This document shows, piece after piece, positions 1 through 9,804 of a DNA stretch of 64,000 bases. The notes below the pieces were generated by a model that worked only from the letters and a program-made list of their open reading frames with translations, was not told the DNA's origin and made no database searches. Source of the stretch: Pantoea sp. Ap-967 (GTDB lineage Bacteria; Pseudomonadota; Gammaproteobacteria; Pseudomonadales; Pseudomonadaceae); NCBI RefSeq assembly GCF_011752565.1, contig NZ_VWXK01000025.1, positions 1 through 64,000 of the forward strand. Direction: 5' to 3'. The translations under genes and the position numbers were made by a program. Position 1 is the first letter of the stretch. Each line of letters starts with the position of its first letter.

Positions 1-118
1 TGATTCGTTGATCCATGGGGGACTCTTGGTTCCAGGGCATGATCAGATACCTCCTGATCATGCGTATTAGCCTGTAAACCATGTCCCCGGTTTGGAATGT
101 AAACGATGTCTCCGGTTT
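1..118. mobile_element. Terminal end of an IS21-family-like insertion sequence
   Basis: Two near-identical 21-bp direct repeats of the form TGTAAACSATGTCYCCGGTTT lie at 73-93 and 98-118. Repeated terminal blocks of this kind are what IS21-family elements carry at their ends. An inverted repeat ATGATCAG/CTGATCAT sits at 39-46 and 54-61. Directly after the last repeat, the DNA continues as the interior of a REP element whose left part is missing, so the element appears to have inserted into a REP. The transposase genes would lie outside the window. The family assignment rests on the terminal-repeat pattern only. Confidence 0.55.
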
Positions 119-212
119 GTACCCGGGCAAGCCCGCTCCCACAGGGATATCACAAGGCCCGAAGGCAATGATTTCCGTTGTAGGAGCGGGCTTGCCCCGC
201 GAAGAGGCCAGC
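119..212. repeat. REP pair (type A), left copy truncated by IS end
   Basis: An inverted pair of the GCGGGCTTGCCCCGCGAA repeat. The right copy (about 180-209) is complete. The left copy starts abruptly at the IS-like end as CCCGGGCAAGCCCGCTCC. Confidence 0.8.
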
Positions 213-219
213 ACAGGAC

Positions 220-1005
220 TCAGCCGGCGGCCAACGCCGGCCGCAGCCGCCCCTGCTGGCGCACCTCCATCTGCATGCAGCGCTCCAGGAACAGGAACAT
301 GCAGTCGTAGCTCTTGCAAATGGCCTTGCGCAGCTCGTTGCGCAGCCCCTGGGTAGGGTTCTCGCCCGCCAGCGTGCAGATGATCTCCAGCGCCTCCCAC
401 GGGTGCGCATCGTCATACTGGGCATGCATCTTCAGCCACTTCATCGCCCGCTTGCGCTGCTCTTCGGGGAAGCCCATGGCATAGGTGTCCTCGGCGCACA
501 CCACCGCCGACCACTCCCCGGTCGCCCCCTCGATGGCATAGTTGGTGGCCGCCATGGCAATGGCCAGCGACTCGGTGGCGCACACCCGCCAGCACCAGTC
601 GTTGAGCCCATTGAGCTCCGGTGGCACTTCCTGGGCCTGCAGCTCGTGCAAGTGCACGCCATGGGCCTGGCACCAGTGCACCCAGTAGTCGGCATGGTTG
701 AGCTCGACGCGGATGTTGCGCATCAGCCAGCGCCGCGCCATGTCTTCACCGGGGTGGCGGCCATAGCGGGTCTTGGTCAGGTTATGGGCCATGTACAGGG
801 AAAACTGCTCCACCACCGGCCAGCCGCCCACCAGGTACTGGCGGATGGTCGCCGGGCGCAGCTGCCCCTCGCGCAGGCGCTGGTAGAACGTATGCTCCAC
901 CACCCGGCGCTTGCTCTCGCGGCAATCCTCGATCAATTGCTGGGCCCAGGCGGGGTAACTGGCGGGGTCCATCAAAGGCCCGATACGAACGAATGCGTCA
1001 ATCAC
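220..1005 (-). CDS. TenA/PqqC-like (haem-oxygenase-fold) protein
   Basis: A 261-residue soluble, helix-rich protein of the TenA/PqqC superfamily, which includes thiaminases, PqqC and diiron oxygenases. Near the C-terminus it has HAQYDDAH, an H-x3-D-x2-H arrangement used for metal binding in the CADD/HDO diiron branch. Upstream acidic and His candidates lie in VELNHADYW and AIEGATGEW. The GTG start is preceded by AAGGAG at good spacing. It lies 38 bp downstream of the GGDEF-EAL gene on the same strand, so the two are probably co-transcribed. Substrate unknown; a role in thiamine or PQQ metabolism is not supported by the neighbours. Confidence 0.75.
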   Translation of the reverse strand: MIDAFVRIGPLMDPASYPAWAQQLIEDCRESKRRVVEHTFYQRLREGQLRPATIRQYLVGGWPVVEQFSLYMAHNLTKTRYGRHPGEDMARRWLMRNIRVELNHADYWVHWCQAHGVHLHELQAQEVPPELNGLNDWCWRVCATESLAIAMAATNYAIEGATGEWSAVVCAEDTYAMGFPEEQRKRAMKWLKMHAQYDDAHPWEALEIICTLAGENPTQGLRNELRKAICKSYDCMFLFLERCMQMEVRQQGRLRPALAAG

Positions 1006-1043
1006 TTTCTACTCCTTGATCCCTGTGATTTCACGAACGTATT

Positions 1044-3500
1044 TCAGCGAAAGGTGCCCGGCGCCCGGTGCAGCAAGGGCCGCGCAGCGATTCGCTGGCG
1101 CTGCAGGCTATCGCAGGTGAACACCTGCGGCCGCTCGATGAGGTAGCCCTGGGCGTAGTCCACGCCAATTTCCTGCAGGGCCTGCTCGATCAACGGTGTT
1201 TCGACGAACTCGGCAATGGTGCGCTTACCCATGACGTGGCCGATGTGGTTGATTACCTCGACCATGGCACGGTTGATGGGGTCGTCGAGCATATCTTTGA
1301 CAAAACTTCCGTCGATCTTCAAGAAGTCTACGGGTAAATGTTTCAAATAGGCGAATGACGACATTCCGGCACAGAAGTCGTCCAGCGAGAACTTGCAACC
1401 CAGCCCTTTCAATTCATTGATGAAACGAATGGCACTCCCGAGGTTGGCGATGGCACTGGTTTCGGTAATTTCAAAACAAATCATCCGCGGCGGGATGGAA
1501 AATTCGACGAACAGCCGTTGCAGGTACTCCAGGAACTTGTCGTCACCGATGCTGGAACCGGACAGGTTGATCGCGCACATTGCCAGCGGCCCCTCCCTGC
1601 CCTCGTCCAGGCACTGGCGCACCACCTGGAACACATTGCGCACCACCCAGCGGTCCAGCGCGGTCATCAGGCCGTAGCGCTCGGCGGCGGGTATGAAACT
1701 GTCGGGCAGAATGGTGCGGCCACTTTCGTCATGCAGGCGCAGCAGAATTTCGATGTGGCCAGGGCCTTCGATGGCCTTGAGCGGGGCGATTTCCTGGCAA
1801 TACAGGCAGAAACGGTTTTCTTCCAGGGCCACATGCAGGCGCTGGATCCAGGCCATTTCGCCAAAGCGCATGGACAGCTCGCTGTCGTCGGCGTGGTACA
1901 CCTGAACCCGGTTGCGGCCCTTTTCCTTGGCCATGTAGCAGGCCATGTCGGCGGCCCGCAACGAGGCCTCCAGCGTGCCCGGGGCCTGGGCGATATGCAC
2001 CAGGCCAATGCTCACGGTGGTGACGAACGGCCGCCCCTTCCACACGAAGTGCAGGCTTTGCACCGCCTGGCGCAGGGTTTCGGCGATGCGTTCGGCCTGG
2101 TCGCCCGGGCAGTTTTCCAGCAGCACGCCGAACTCGTCGCCGCCCAGCCGGGCCAGGGTGTCGCCTTCGCGCAGGCCCGACTGCAGCACCGCACAAATGT
2201 GCCGCAGCAGTTCATCACCGGCGGCATGCCCGCAGGTGTCGTTCACCAGCTTGAACTGGTCAAGGTCAAGGAACATCAGCGAATGGCGCCCCGGCTGGCG
2301 CACCAGGCCATTGAGCGCCTGCTCCAGGCGGTACTCGAACTCGCGGCGGTTGGCCAGGCCCGTCAAGGCGTCGTGGGTCGCCTGCCAGGACAGGTTGGCG
2401 ATGTACTGGCGCTCCTGGGTCATGTCGTGCAGCACCAGCACGATGCCGGCCACCTGGCCATCGTTGATGATGGTCGAGCCGACCAGGTTGATCGACACGG
2501 TACTGCCGTCCAGGCGCTGGATCAGCCGGGCATGCTCGGCACCGCCCTTGAGGCTGCCGCTTTGCACTTGCTCCACCAGCGAGCGGCTGTCGTGCTCGGC
2601 CTGCTCGTCCACCAGGCTGAACAGCGCCCCCACCGGCAAGCCCTGGGCTTCACAGGCCTGCCAATGGGTAAGCTGTTCGGCGGCAGGGTTCATATAGCCG
2701 ATGTTGCCCTCCACATCGGCGGTGATCACCGCATCACCAATGGACTCCAGGGTGATTTGCGCGCGCTCTTTCTCTTCCTGCAGGGCGCTGGCGAAGGCTT
2801 GGCGCTGGGCCAGCAGCTTGCTCGACCGGCGCCAGGCAATGGTGATGAGGATGAACGCGGTGAGCAGGTTGGTAATCAGCAGCACCCGCAGCAGCATGCG
2901 CGAGCCTTCGCCCAGGGCATCGCTGAAGGCCTTGGCCGCAGGCGTCACCCCTTCATTGATGGCAACGATGCGGGCCTTCCAGTCAGCCAGTTGCACCTCG
3001 TCGAACTGGCCGGAGGCGAAGCCGTCGCGCATTTCGCCGGCCAGCACATCGAGCTTGGCCAGGTAGGCATCGCCGACGTTCCAGTAGTCGATGGCGGCCT
3101 GCATGTAGCTGACCTGGTGGAAGTTGCGGTAGAACCAGATGATCCGGTCGACATCGTCCGGGTGGTTGCCGCCCTGCAGCACGGCCAGGCGTGCGCCGTC
3201 CAGGTCGGGGCTTGGCTGGTCGAGCAGCTCGCGCAGTTTTTGGTCGCCCTGGGGAATGGCCATGACCTGGTGGTAACGGCGCAGCGTGCGCTCGTCGTGG
3301 TCGTCGGCGTAGAGGTTGAGGTAGTAGATGGCGTCTTTCTGGGCCTTGGACCACAGGCTTTCGCCGGCCACGTAGGCACGCACGGCCGACAGCGCATACA
3401 GGCTGAGGCTACCCAGCAAGACCTGGAAGACTACGACGGCGACGAAAGGCCAGATAATCCCCAGCAGCCTTGGCGCCTCTAGCGTGCGATGTCCCTTCAT
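1044..3500 (-). CDS. Membrane GGDEF-EAL c-di-GMP cyclase/phosphodiesterase with PAS domain
   Basis: An 818-residue inner-membrane signalling protein. It has a transmembrane helix at about 13-34, a helical periplasmic sensor region to about 205, a second helix, a PAS domain at about 250-360, then GGDEF (about 370-535) and EAL (about 550-800). The GGDEF motif is intact (RLGGDEF) and a product-inhibition I-site RxxD (REGD) lies five residues before it. The EAL domain reads EILLRL but keeps the other catalytic positions (NLSG, EITE, DDF, KIDG, AEFVE, QGY). Both cyclase and phosphodiesterase activity are therefore possible. The gene heads a likely two-gene operon with the TenA-like gene. Confidence 0.9.
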   Translation of the reverse strand: MKGHRTLEAPRLLGIIWPFVAVVVFQVLLGSLSLYALSAVRAYVAGESLWSKAQKDAIYYLNLYADDHDERTLRRYHQVMAIPQGDQKLRELLDQPSPDLDGARLAVLQGGNHPDDVDRIIWFYRNFHQVSYMQAAIDYWNVGDAYLAKLDVLAGEMRDGFASGQFDEVQLADWKARIVAINEGVTPAAKAFSDALGEGSRMLLRVLLITNLLTAFILITIAWRRSSKLLAQRQAFASALQEEKERAQITLESIGDAVITADVEGNIGYMNPAAEQLTHWQACEAQGLPVGALFSLVDEQAEHDSRSLVEQVQSGSLKGGAEHARLIQRLDGSTVSINLVGSTIINDGQVAGIVLVLHDMTQERQYIANLSWQATHDALTGLANRREFEYRLEQALNGLVRQPGRHSLMFLDLDQFKLVNDTCGHAAGDELLRHICAVLQSGLREGDTLARLGGDEFGVLLENCPGDQAERIAETLRQAVQSLHFVWKGRPFVTTVSIGLVHIAQAPGTLEASLRAADMACYMAKEKGRNRVQVYHADDSELSMRFGEMAWIQRLHVALEENRFCLYCQEIAPLKAIEGPGHIEILLRLHDESGRTILPDSFIPAAERYGLMTALDRWVVRNVFQVVRQCLDEGREGPLAMCAINLSGSSIGDDKFLEYLQRLFVEFSIPPRMICFEITETSAIANLGSAIRFINELKGLGCKFSLDDFCAGMSSFAYLKHLPVDFLKIDGSFVKDMLDDPINRAMVEVINHIGHVMGKRTIAEFVETPLIEQALQEIGVDYAQGYLIERPQVFTCDSLQRQRIAARPLLHRAPGTFR

Positions 3501-3598
3501 GTAGTCCCTGTCACAGAGCAGATAAGGCTCGGATCAACCCAGACAAGCACAGCGTAGGCCATTTGCCATCTATGTGGAGGGGAATTTTATGGGCGCGA

Positions 3599-3660
3599 TT
3601 GGGCGTCGCGTTTGCGACGCCATCGCGAGCTGCGCTCCTACATTGTGTTGCGCAGGTAGG
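3599..3660. repeat. Single type-B REP-like palindrome
   Basis: The stem GGCGTCGC/GCGACGCC is followed by ATCGCGAGCTGCGCTCCTAC, one half of the type-B repeat seen elsewhere in the window. It may also act as a terminator-like structure between the ABC gene and the c-di-GMP gene. Confidence 0.55.
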
Positions 3661-3674
3661 CCGCGATGAGGCCT

Positions 3675-5507
3675 TCAGGTCTGTTGCAGATGCCCGTAGA
3701 GCTTGGCATACAACCCACCTTCGGCAATCAGCTGCTGGTGGTCGCCATCCTCGGCGACGTGCCCGCCGTCGAACACCAGCACCCGGTCGGCCTGCTTCAC
3801 CGCCGACAGGCGGTGGGCGATGATCAGGGTGGTGCGGCCGCTGAGAAAGCGCGCCAGGGCCTGGTGCAGGTTGTACTCGGTGGCGGCGTCCAGCGCCGAG
3901 GTGGCCTCGTCGAGAATCACCACCTTGGGCTCGGCCAGCACCATACGGGCAATGGCCAGGCGCTGGCGCTGGCCGCCAGACAAGCGCACGCCGGAACGCC
4001 CGACCACGCTGTCCAGCCCCTGGGGCAAGGCGGCGATGGTGGCATCGAGCTGGGCGATGCGCAGCGCCTGCCAGCAGGCGTCGTCGCTGCACTCACGGCC
4101 CATGGTCAGGTTGGCGCGCACGCTGTCGTTGAACAGCGAGGGGTGCTGCAGCACCACCGCAACGTTTTCGCGCAGGGTTTCCAGGCCGATTTCCTGCAGG
4201 CTCGCGCCACCAAAGCGGATAGTCCCGGCCTGGGCGCTGTACAACCCCAGCAGCAACTGCACCAAGGTGCTCTTGCCACCGCCACTGGCGCCGACGATGG
4301 CCACCTTCTCGCCCGGGGCGATGGCCAGGTTCAGCTGGTCGAGCACCGGCTCGTCGGCGTAGGCAAAGCGCAGGTCGCGCACCTCGATGCCCACCGTCTG
4401 GCGGCCGGCGAACGGGTCGCTGGCAGCCGGGTACTGGGGCTCGTCAGCCCTTGAGAGCAGTTCGTTGAGCCGGCTCAGGGCGCCGCCGGCGGCATAGTAG
4501 GCGTACTGCAGGTTAAGCAGCTGTTCCACCGGGCCGATCATGAACCACAGGTAGCTGAACACCGCCAGCATCTGGCCGATCGACAGGTCGGAGAACAGCA
4601 CGGTCAGCATGGCCGCAGCGCGGAAGATATCGATGCCGAACTGGAACAACAGGCCACTGGCGCGGCCACTGGCATCGCTTTTCCACTGCGAATCCACGGC
4701 GTAGTCGCGCACTTCCCGCGCGCGCAGGCCAAGGCGGCCGAGGAAATAGCCCTGGCGGTTTCCGGCGCGGATTTCCTGGATGGCGTCGAGGGTTTCCGAC
4801 AGCGCCTGGGTGAACCGCGCGGTGCTGTCGTTCTCCAGCTTCTTCAGGTGCTTGACGCGCTTGCCCAGTTGCACGGTGAAGTAGATCACCAGCGGATTGA
4901 ACAGCAGGATCAGCAGCGCCAGCTTCCAGTGCATGAAGATCAGGATTGCCGCGGTGCCGGTCAGGGTAAGCATGGCCACCAGGAAGCGGCTGAGGGTTTC
5001 GCCGACGAATTTGTCCAGGGTGTCCAGGTCAGTGACCAGGTGGGTGGTCACCGTGCCACTGCCCAGGCTTTCGTATTCCTTGAGCGAAATGCGCTTGAGG
5101 CGTTCGATCAGGCGAATGCGCAAGCGGTAGACGATGTCCTTGGCCAGCCCGGCGAACAGCTTGGCCTGCACCACGTTGCAGGCCAGCGCGGCCAGGCGCA
5201 GGCACAGCGTGGCCGCCAGCATCAGGCCGATGTAACCGGCGGCCACCTGCCAGCCACTGGGCAGCAGGTGGTTCATCCATTTGAGCGCGGCATCGCCATG
5301 GCCGAGCAGCACTTCGTCCACCAGCAACGGCAGCAGCAATGGAATCGGCACGCTGCAACAGGCCGCCAGCACGGCGACCAGGTTGGCGGTCCAGAGGCTT
5401 TTCTTGTGGTGCAAGGCCAGGCGGCGGATTTCCGCCCAGCTCAGGCGATCGGGCGCAGCGGCAGGCTTCCCTGGCACAGGGTCTGGCGACCCTGGCAGGT
5501 CAAGCAC
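3675..5507 (-). CDS. ABC exporter, fused membrane and ATPase half-transporter
   Basis: A 610-residue half-transporter with an ABC type-1 transmembrane domain at about 40-325 (six predicted helices) and a C-terminal nucleotide-binding domain. It has Walker A GASGGGKST, signature LSGGQRQR, Walker B VVILDEATS and H-loop AHRLS. It would work as a homodimer exporting lipids, peptides or drugs; the substrate cannot be told. The GTG start overlaps the stop of the upstream DsbA-like gene by 8 bp (GTGCTTGA), so translation is probably coupled. The transporter ends a trhO - thioredoxin - exporter operon. Confidence 0.88.
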   Translation of the reverse strand: MLDLPGSPDPVPGKPAAAPDRLSWAEIRRLALHHKKSLWTANLVAVLAACCSVPIPLLLPLLVDEVLLGHGDAALKWMNHLLPSGWQVAAGYIGLMLAATLCLRLAALACNVVQAKLFAGLAKDIVYRLRIRLIERLKRISLKEYESLGSGTVTTHLVTDLDTLDKFVGETLSRFLVAMLTLTGTAAILIFMHWKLALLILLFNPLVIYFTVQLGKRVKHLKKLENDSTARFTQALSETLDAIQEIRAGNRQGYFLGRLGLRAREVRDYAVDSQWKSDASGRASGLLFQFGIDIFRAAAMLTVLFSDLSIGQMLAVFSYLWFMIGPVEQLLNLQYAYYAAGGALSRLNELLSRADEPQYPAASDPFAGRQTVGIEVRDLRFAYADEPVLDQLNLAIAPGEKVAIVGASGGGKSTLVQLLLGLYSAQAGTIRFGGASLQEIGLETLRENVAVVLQHPSLFNDSVRANLTMGRECSDDACWQALRIAQLDATIAALPQGLDSVVGRSGVRLSGGQRQRLAIARMVLAEPKVVILDEATSALDAATEYNLHQALARFLSGRTTLIIAHRLSAVKQADRVLVFDGGHVAEDGDHQQLIAEGGLYAKLYGHLQQT

Positions 5508-6132
5508 AGACGGCCTGCTGCAGCCAGCGGCCCAGCAGCGGTTGCAGGCTGTCCAGCGGCTGGTAGCCGTTGGTCAGCAGCGCCAGTTGGCCATTGCGTT
5601 CGGCCAGCAGCGTCGGGAACCCGGCGATGCCCAGGTCTTGCACCCAGCTGAAGTCGGCCGCCGTGGCGGCGCGCATGTCGTGCTGGCCGAAGTGCTGGGC
5701 GAACGGCTCACGGGCATAACCGGCCTGCACGGCCAGTTCGACCAGCTGCGGTGCGCGGGTAACGTCCACGCCCTGCTCGTAGAATGCTTGCTGGATCAGC
5801 GCCAGCAAGGCCCACACGCGCTCGCCGTCCAGGGCCCGGGCGGTAACCAGGGCGCGGCAGGCAGGCTCGGTGTCGTAGACGAAGCCATCGGGCATCGCGC
5901 CTTCGAAGCGAAACGCCTGCCCGGTGGCGTCGTGCACGGCCTGCCAGTGCTCAAGGATGTACTTGCGGGTGGAGGCGTCCAGCGCACTGCCGCCGCTGCG
6001 CAAGCCGCCCGGCACCAGGCGCGTCGGCACGCCGGCTTCAGCGGCCTGGGCGATCAGGGCTTGGGCCACGGGCGCGAACCCCCAGCACCAGGAGCACATC
6101 GGGTCCATCACGTAGAGCAGGCGGGCAGTCAT
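5500..6132 (-). CDS. DsbA-family thioredoxin-fold oxidoreductase
   Basis: A 210-residue protein with an N-terminal CxxC active site (MDPMCSWCWGF) in a thioredoxin fold with a helical insertion. A cis-Pro loop lies near the C-terminus (GIAGFPTLL). There is no signal peptide, so it is probably cytoplasmic, like the FrnE/2-hydroxychromene-isomerase-like branch rather than periplasmic DsbA. The ATG lies 3 bp after the trhO stop, and the gene overlaps the exporter gene downstream. Likely a dithiol-disulfide oxidoreductase or glutathione-dependent isomerase; substrate unknown. Confidence 0.85.
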   Translation of the reverse strand: MTARLLYVMDPMCSWCWGFAPVAQALIAQAAEAGVPTRLVPGGLRSGGSALDASTRKYILEHWQAVHDATGQAFRFEGAMPDGFVYDTEPACRALVTARALDGERVWALLALIQQAFYEQGVDVTRAPQLVELAVQAGYAREPFAQHFGQHDMRAATAADFSWVQDLGIAGFPTLLAERNGQLALLTNGYQPLDSLQPLLGRWLQQAVCA

Positions 6133-6135
6133 GGA

Positions 6136-7068
6136 TCAAGCCTCGGCTTTGTAGTTGTAACCGATCGGGTGTGGCTGGTTGCGCGCCTTGGCCAGTTCGA
6201 TCTGCTTCTGCCGGTCGATGGCGCTGCGCCGGGTTTTCTCGCTCAGGGTGTCCCAGCAATGCGGGCAGCTCACGCCTGGCGAATAGTGCTCGGACTCGCG
6301 GTCCTTCGCATCGACGGGGTGGCGGCAGGCATGGCACTGGTCGTATTCGCCTTCGCTCAGGTCGTGACGCACCGTCACGCGGTTGTCGAAGACGAAGCAG
6401 TCACCGTCCCACAGGCTTTGCTCCTGAGGCACTTCCTCGAAGTACTTCAGGATGCCCCCCTTAAGATGATAGACCGCCTCGAAGCCTTCACCGAGCATGT
6501 AGCTGGAGGCTTTTTCGCAACGGATGCCGCCGGTGCAGAACATGGCGACCTTCTTGTGCTTGCTGGGGTCGAAGTTGGCCTTGATGTACTCGGGGAACTC
6601 GCGGAAGGTTTCGGTCTTCGGGTCGATGGCGCCCTTGAAGGTGCCGATGGCCACTTCGTAGTCGTTGCGAGTGTCGATCAGCAGCACTTCCGGGTCGCTG
6701 ATCAGGGCGTTCCAGTCCTTGGGGTCGACATAGGTGCCCACCGCCTGGTTCGGGTCTACCCCTGGCACGCCGAGGGTGACGATCTCTTTCTTGAGCTTGA
6801 CCTTGGTGCGGTAGAACGGCTGTTCGTCGCAGTACGATTCCTTGTGGTCGACATCCACCAGGCGCGGGTCGTTGCGCAGCCAGGCCAGCAGGCCGTCGAT
6901 GCCTTCGCGGGTGGCCGAGACGGTGCCGTTGATGCCTTCCTGGGCCAGCAGCAGGGTACCTTTGACGCCGTTGTCGAGCATGGCCTTGAGCAGCGGCTCA
7001 CGCAGTTCGACGTAGTCTTGCAGGGTGACGAACTTGTACAGCGCCGCCACGACGATCGGTTGGGACAT
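6136..7068 (-). CDS. trhO: tRNA uridine(34) hydroxylase TrhO (rhodanese-like)
   Basis: A 310-residue rhodanese-domain protein of the YceA/TrhO family, which makes 5-hydroxyuridine at tRNA wobble position 34 using O2. The N-terminal acylphosphatase-like part is followed by the rhodanese domain with the active-site loop [10 protein letters not shown]. The C-terminus has the family's Cys clusters ([17 protein letters not shown]), likely zinc-binding. Length matches the family. It is the first gene of the trhO - DsbA-like - ABC exporter run. Confidence 0.93.
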   Translation of the reverse strand: MSQPIVVAALYKFVTLQDYVELREPLLKAMLDNGVKGTLLLAQEGINGTVSATREGIDGLLAWLRNDPRLVDVDHKESYCDEQPFYRTKVKLKKEIVTLGVPGVDPNQAVGTYVDPKDWNALISDPEVLLIDTRNDYEVAIGTFKGAIDPKTETFREFPEYIKANFDPSKHKKVAMFCTGGIRCEKASSYMLGEGFEAVYHLKGGILKYFEEVPQEQSLWDGDCFVFDNRVTVRHDLSEGEYDQCHACRHPVDAKDRESEHYSPGVSCPHCWDTLSEKTRRSAIDRQKQIELAKARNQPHPIGYNYKAEA

Positions 7069-7140
7069 TTGCGGTGAATCTCCAGGTGGGTGCCCTCGTA
7101 AGGGGCGAACCGGGGTTTGACATGAAACAGGGGGCTGCTG

Positions 7141-7250
7141 CGCAGCCCATCGCAGGCAAGCCAGCTCCTACAGGTGCCGCGCAACCGCTGATGGATGCGT
7201 TGTACCTGTAGGAGCTGGCTTGCCTGCGATGGGCCGCGTAGCGGCCCCCT
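7141..7250. repeat. REP pair (type C)
   Basis: An inverted pair with arms around ATCGCAGGCAAGCCAGCTCC and its reverse complement (right copy about 7207-7231), flanked by GC-rich extensions. It separates trhO from bolA. This variant carries GCAGGCAAGCC instead of GCGGGGCAAGCC. Confidence 0.85.
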
Positions 7251-7288
7251 TGGGATACTGCAGATTGTACCAGAAGGACGGAAAGGAT

Positions 7289-7585
7289 TCAGTGCCCGCC
7301 GCCAGCACACACCGGCGAAGCCGGCGCCACGCCTACCTTGGCCCATTCCTCGGCGGTGTAGGTGTGGATCGCCAGGGCGTGGATTTCGCCCATCAGTTCG
7401 CCCATGGTGGCGTACACCTTCTGGTGACGCTTGACGCTGTTCAGCCCGGCGAACTGCTCGCTGACGATCACCGCCTTGTAGTGGGTTTCCTGGCCACGGC
7501 TGTGCATGTGGCTTTCGTTATGCACTTCAAGGTGCTGCGGCGCCAGCGCGGCCAGCTGCTGCTCGATGCGTTGCTGCATGCTCAT
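7289..7585 (-). CDS. bolA: BolA-family protein
   Basis: A 98-residue BolA protein. The BolA/YrbA fold is recognisable from RIEQQLAAL, ESHMH, FAGLNSVKRHQKVY and the IHALAIHTYTAEEW block near the C-terminus, followed by a Cys-containing tail as in E. coli BolA. BolA proteins pair with monothiol glutaredoxins in Fe-S/iron signalling and affect morphology and stress responses. It sits 10 bp downstream of the DUF2059 gene and probably shares its transcript. Confidence 0.88.
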   Translation of the reverse strand: MSMQQRIEQQLAALAPQHLEVHNESHMHSRGQETHYKAVIVSEQFAGLNSVKRHQKVYATMGELMGEIHALAIHTYTAEEWAKVGVAPASPVCAGGGH

Positions 7586-7595
7586 CGGGCGTTAC

Positions 7596-8120
7596 TCACT
7601 TCTTAGCCGGTGCGGCGGCCTTGCCGGCGTTCGGGTCCAGTTCCTTGGTCATGTCGTCGAGCAGCTTGTTGACCACCGGCACGGCCGGTTCCAGGCTGTT
7701 CTGGGTCAGCTGGGCCGATTGCTGGGTGACCTTGGGCATTTCACGCAGCACTTTCATGCCCAGCGGCGACTCGTAGAACTTGACCAGGTCCTTGAGTTCC
7801 TGCTCGGTGAAGGTGGCGGTGTACAGGTCGACCATCTTCGGCTTGAGTTTCTTCCAGCCGATGGCGTTGTCCAGGGCGGCGTTGGCCTTGGCCTGGTAGC
7901 TGTCGAGTACCCCTTTCTTGGCGTCCGGCGCCTTGGTTTGGGCGAAACGCTGGGCGAACATCTGCTGGACCTGCATGTACACCGGGGTGCCCAGCTTGTC
8001 GGCGTGGGCCAACTCCAGGAATTTCTCGGCTGCAGCGTTGTGGCTGGCCGTGGCGGCGAGTACCTGGCCGCTGGCACACACCAGGGCGACGGCGGCAAAG
8101 AGGACACGAAGACGGGTCAT
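7596..8120 (-). CDS. Secreted DUF2059 protein
   Basis: A 174-residue protein with a clear signal peptide (MTRLRVLFAAVALVCASG, cleavage near VLAA) and a DUF2059 helical domain (about 90-150, with the FYESPLGMKVLREMP segment). It is predicted periplasmic, function unknown. I chose the start at 8120 because GAAGGAATTGC precedes that ATG and the signal peptide begins there; the longer frame to 8201 adds a Cys-rich non-conserved leader. Likely co-transcribed with bolA. Confidence 0.85.
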   Translation of the reverse strand: MTRLRVLFAAVALVCASGQVLAATASHNAAAEKFLELAHADKLGTPVYMQVQQMFAQRFAQTKAPDAKKGVLDSYQAKANAALDNAIGWKKLKPKMVDLYTATFTEQELKDLVKFYESPLGMKVLREMPKVTQQSAQLTQNSLEPAVPVVNKLLDDMTKELDPNAGKAAAPAKK

Positions 8121-8275
8121 TGCAATTCCTTCAGGAAGGGGGAGGCGGTACCTCAGGGTAGAGCATTCTGCGCCCGCAATGGGGCAGCACTCAAGTGGCA
8201 CGACGAGCGAATGAACCGCCGCATCGCATGAGGGCCTAAACTGCTGATTCTGACTGACAAAGGAGTGAACGCAGC

Positions 8276-9670
<1,395 letters not shown>

Positions 9671-9680
9671 TGGCTAGTTC

Positions 9681-9768
9681 CTGGTAGGAGCGAGCGCAGC
9701 TCGCGATGCGGCGCGCAGCGGCGCTCGATTTTGAGGCCCCATCGCGAGCTATGCTCGCTCCTACCAGG
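9681..9768. repeat. REP pair (type B)
   Basis: The inverted pair CTGGTAGGAGCGAGCGCAGC ... its complement ending GCTCGCTCCTACCAGG, between the convergent fumC and pap genes. Confidence 0.85.
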
Positions 9769-9804
9769 CGGGCCAGGCGGGCGCAGGCGGGCCCGCGTTG
9801 GCTG

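Noticed and set aside
1-72. Transposase coding sequence at the left edge
   Set aside because: Only 72 bp precede the terminal repeats and no frame shows transposase or IstB motifs; only the non-coding IS end is supported.
3588-3823. Possible small gene after GTGGAGGGG upstream of the c-di-GMP gene
   Set aside because: The frame runs straight into a REP palindrome and the antisense of the ABC exporter gene; no protein features.
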